Shown: positions 23,331 through 24,202 of the stretch, piece after piece
Numbering within the stretch: the stretch's first letter is position 1
Layout of the letters: the number at the start of each line of letters is the position of its first letter
Assembly: GCA_002339265.1 (NCBI GenBank)
Contig: DDKG01000066.1
Coordinates: forward strand, 1-24,202
Reading direction: 5' to 3'
DNA: 24,202 nucleotides
Source: Massilia sp. UBA2604
Lineage (GTDB): Bacteria > Pseudomonadota > Gammaproteobacteria > Burkholderiales > Burkholderiaceae_D
The notes under the pieces: model-generated
Seen by the model: only the letters and a program-made list of their open reading frames with translations
Database searches by the model: none
What the model was told of the DNA's origin: nothing
Position numbers and translations under genes: made by a program

Positions 23331-24202
23331 ATGAATACGCTTCCCGAGTGGACGGACCTGCGCTTTTTCCTCGAACTGGCGCGCGCCGGCACGCTGTCGG
23401 GCGCCTCGCGCCGCCTCGACGTCGAGCACACGACCGTCGCGCGCCGCATCGACCGGCTCGAGACCCAGCTCGGCGCGACCCTGTTCGACCGCTCGCGCGA
23501 GGGCTATGAGCTGACCGAGGTCGGCCTGGCCCTGCTGCCGCATGCCGAGGCGATGGAAGGGGCGGCGCTGGCGGCGGCCGAGCAGATCGGCGGCGCCGAG
23601 GTGGCGGCCCACGGCGTGGTGCGGCTCGGGGTTCCGGAAGTCTTCGGCGTGAAGGTCGTGGCGCCGCTGCTGGTCGGCCTGCTCGACCAGCATCCGGACC
23701 TGCAGATCGACCTGCTGGCGCTGCCCCGCTTCGCCAACCTGGCCAACCGCGAGGCCGATCTTGGCGTGATGCTCGACCCGCCCACCACCGGGCGCTACGT
23801 GGTCACGCGCCTGGCCTCGTTCCGCTTCTACCTGTATGCGTCGCCCGCCTACCTGGCGCGCCATCCCCCGATCCGCACCCAGGCCGACCTGGCGCGCCAC
23901 GACTTCGTCGACTATGTGCAGGACCGCCTGGCCAGCCGCGAACTGTCGTACCTGAACGAGCTGGGTTTCACCCCGCGCCGGCGCATGTGCTGTTCGGGCA
24001 TGACGGCGCAGATCGAGGCGGCTTCACTCGGCATGGGCCTGATGATGGCGCCGCCCTATGCGGTGCCGGACGATGGCCGGCTGGCGCCGGTGCTGCCGGG
24101 CTTTTCGGCCGAGCGCTCGTTCTGGCTGGCGGCGCCGACCGACCTGTATCGCCTGCGCCGCGTGAAGGTGGTGTGGGACGTGCTGCGCGAGTATGCCGAC
24201 AG
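23331..24202 (+). CDS. LysR-family transcriptional regulator (3' end beyond window)
   Basis: 290 codons are present; the C-terminus is cut by the window edge. Residues about 5-64 form the winged HTH (LRFFLELARAGTLSGASRRL, TTVARRIDRLETQLGATLF, GYELTEVG). The LysR substrate-binding domain follows from about 92 (GVVRLGVPEVFGVKVVAPLL). LysR proteins bind palindromes as tetramers, repress their own gene and, with a small ligand, activate a divergent gene. This one is divergent from the TonB receptor and is the likely regulator of the receptor-hydrolase-ABC locus. The ligand is unknown. The ATG at 23331 gives a normal short N-terminus; its ribosome binding site is weak. Confidence 0.93.
   Translation, partial: MNTLPEWTDLRFFLELARAGTLSGASRRLDVEHTTVARRIDRLETQLGATLFDRSREGYELTEVGLALLPHAEAMEGAALAAAEQIGGAEVAAHGVVRLGVPEVFGVKVVAPLLVGLLDQHPDLQIDLLALPRFANLANREADLGVMLDPPTTGRYVVTRLASFRFYLYASPAYLARHPPIRTQADLARHDFVDYVQDRLASRELSYLNELGFTPRRRMCCSGMTAQIEAASLGMGLMMAPPYAVPDDGRLAPVLPGFSAERSFWLAAPTDLYRLRRVKVVWDVLREYAD

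Overview
The window looks like a high-GC betaproteobacterial chromosome, most likely Oxalobacteraceae of the Massilia/Duganella/Telluria type. This is inference from about 65-70% GC in most genes, a PEP-CTERM protein with its associated small partner, a DUF4347 surface protein, an orphan T6SS VgrG island and a TonB/LysR uptake locus. No rRNA, tRNA, CRISPR array, transposase or integrase is visible.

Layout. (1) 1-2167, minus: N-terminal part of a large DUF4347 surface protein with Ig-like repeats, cut by the window edge. (2) 2563-3102, plus: inorganic pyrophosphatase (ppa), with a strong terminator behind it. (3) 3191-5318, minus: a three-gene cell-envelope set made of a 79-aa PEP-CTERM protein, a 131-aa exported partner, and an exported zinc metalloprotease candidate carrying a PA domain. 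(4) 5645-6766, minus: FAD-dependent monooxygenase. (5) 7058-14783, plus: a T6SS VgrG with a C-terminal extension, a two-HKD phospholipase D effector (Tle5-like), and an overlapping Tli4-like lipoprotein immunity candidate. (6) 14838-20626, minus: an operon of alpha/beta hydrolase, periplasmic binding protein and four branched-chain-amino-acid-type (HAAT) ABC transporter subunits, ended by a UUCG-loop terminator. (7) 20774-23059, minus: TonB-dependent receptor, with a divergent LysR regulator (23331 to the window end) and a shared 271-bp control region.

How they may work together. Regions 6 and 7 read as one nutrient-uptake locus: an outer-membrane receptor, a hydrolase, a periplasmic binding protein and an inner-membrane ABC importer, under a LysR regulator that probably reads paired palindromes placed exactly 120 bp apart. 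Region 5 is a self-contained antibacterial module: the VgrG spike, the lipase it probably carries, and the protector.

The most unusual signals are: (a) a sharp low-GC block (about 11.9-13.98 kb) that starts inside the effector gene and ends inside the immunity gene; (b) a leishmanolysin-like metzincin whose third zinc ligand and Met-turn appear about 250 residues after HExxH, with a PA domain inserted between; and (c) the twin and possibly triple operator layout between the receptor and LysR genes.
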